Source of the DNA: Victivallales bacterium
Lineage (GTDB): Bacteria; Verrucomicrobiota; Lentisphaeria; Victivallales; UBA1829
Assembly: GCA_016285335.1 (NCBI GenBank)
Contig: JAEEQO010000182.1
Span: 1 to 5,963, forward strand
Length of the DNA stretch: 5,963 nt
Reading direction: 5' to 3'
The position numbers and the translations under genes were made by a program. The notes beneath the pieces were generated by a model that did no database searches, was not told the DNA's origin, and saw only the letters and a list, made by a program, of their open reading frames with translations. Of the stretch, positions 5,670-5,963 are shown one piece after another. Position 1 is the stretch's first letter. Each line of letters opens with the position of its first letter.

Positions 5670-5963
5670 ATGGCACTTTTTGAAAGCTACGAACGCAGAA
5701 TCGCGCAAGTCAATAAATTCCTGAACGACAACGGCATCGCCTCCATCGAGGAAGCCGAACAGATCACGAAGTCCAAGGGCCTCGACATCATCCAGCGCGT
5801 CCGCGACATCCAGCCCATCTGCTTCGAAAACGCCTGCTGGGCATACCTCGTCGGCGCCGCCGTCGCCATCAAGCGCGGCCAGACCGTCGCCAGCGAGATC
5901 GCCAAGACCCTCGGCGAAGGCCTCCAGAGCTTCTGCATCCCCGGCTCCGTCGCCGACGACCGC
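5670..5963 (+). CDS. GGGtGRT-family protein, N-terminal 98 residues (cut by right edge)
   Basis: Start of a protein of the family named for a GGGtGRT motif near its C-terminus; full members are about 330 residues and have no established function that I know of. The 98 residues seen begin MALFESYERRI and contain NGIASIEEAEQI (21-32), DIQPICFENACWAYLVGAA (46-64) and GEGLQSFCIPGSVADDR (82-98), which match the family N-terminus as I remember it. Cysteines at 51, 56 and 89 could bind metal or a cluster, or act in catalysis. The naming motif itself lies beyond the window, so the call rests on the N-terminal part and on the neighbour. The ATG at 5670 has AAGGAG 8 bases upstream, overlapping the TAA of the NifU-like gene. 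The 12-base gap makes co-transcription and a shared job with that protein very likely. Confidence 0.85.
   Translation, partial: MALFESYERRIAQVNKFLNDNGIASIEEAEQITKSKGLDIIQRVRDIQPICFENACWAYLVGAAVAIKRGQTVASEIAKTLGEGLQSFCIPGSVADDR

Noticed and set aside
4809..5708. 299-codon minus-strand open frame opposite the NifU-like gene
   Set aside because: It would span the divergent promoter and run antisense to two genes with family matches and good ribosome-binding sites.

Overview
The window is GC-rich, densely coded bacterial DNA holding six protein genes, two of them cut by the window edges. It suggests an anaerobic or fermentative diderm bacterium. The ArnT-type lipid glycosyltransferase implies an outer membrane with LPS-like lipid. 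The etfB-etfA-acyl-CoA dehydrogenase set resembles, from memory, the one common in Bacteroidota and Planctomycetes/Lentisphaerae-type genomes. The NifU-like/GGGtGRT pair is one I associate mainly with gut anaerobes. The exact phylum cannot be fixed from the sequence alone; a PVC-group (for example Lentisphaerota) or Bacteroidota-related origin is a guess.

Layout. Positions 1-2691 carry a tight minus-strand operon, transcribed right to left: etfB, then etfA (junction overlapping by stop codon and ribosome-binding site), then a long-form acyl-CoA dehydrogenase that leaves the window at position 1. Together these form an acyl-CoA oxidation/reduction module in which the dehydrogenase exchanges electrons with the two-subunit flavoprotein. 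A 181-base gap (2692-2872) holds the operon promoter and weak terminator-like hairpins. Positions 2873-4678, also minus strand, encode a 601-residue membrane glycosyltransferase of the ArnT family. The divergent 268-base region 4679-4946 carries two well-formed promoters with the same hexamers and spacing (TTGAAA, 17 bases, TATATT), one facing each way. On the plus strand follow a NifU-like iron-sulfur scaffold-type protein (4947-5657) and, 12 bases later, the start of a GGGtGRT-family protein (5670 to the right edge).

The least understood part is the NifU-like/GGGtGRT pair. It is clearly co-transcribed, its cysteines suggest iron-sulfur or metal chemistry, and no biochemical role is known to me. 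The three promoters also share an unusual TATATTA -10 region, and two of them share nearly identical sequence running into the transcribed leader. No tRNA, rRNA, mobile element, CRISPR array or integration site was seen.
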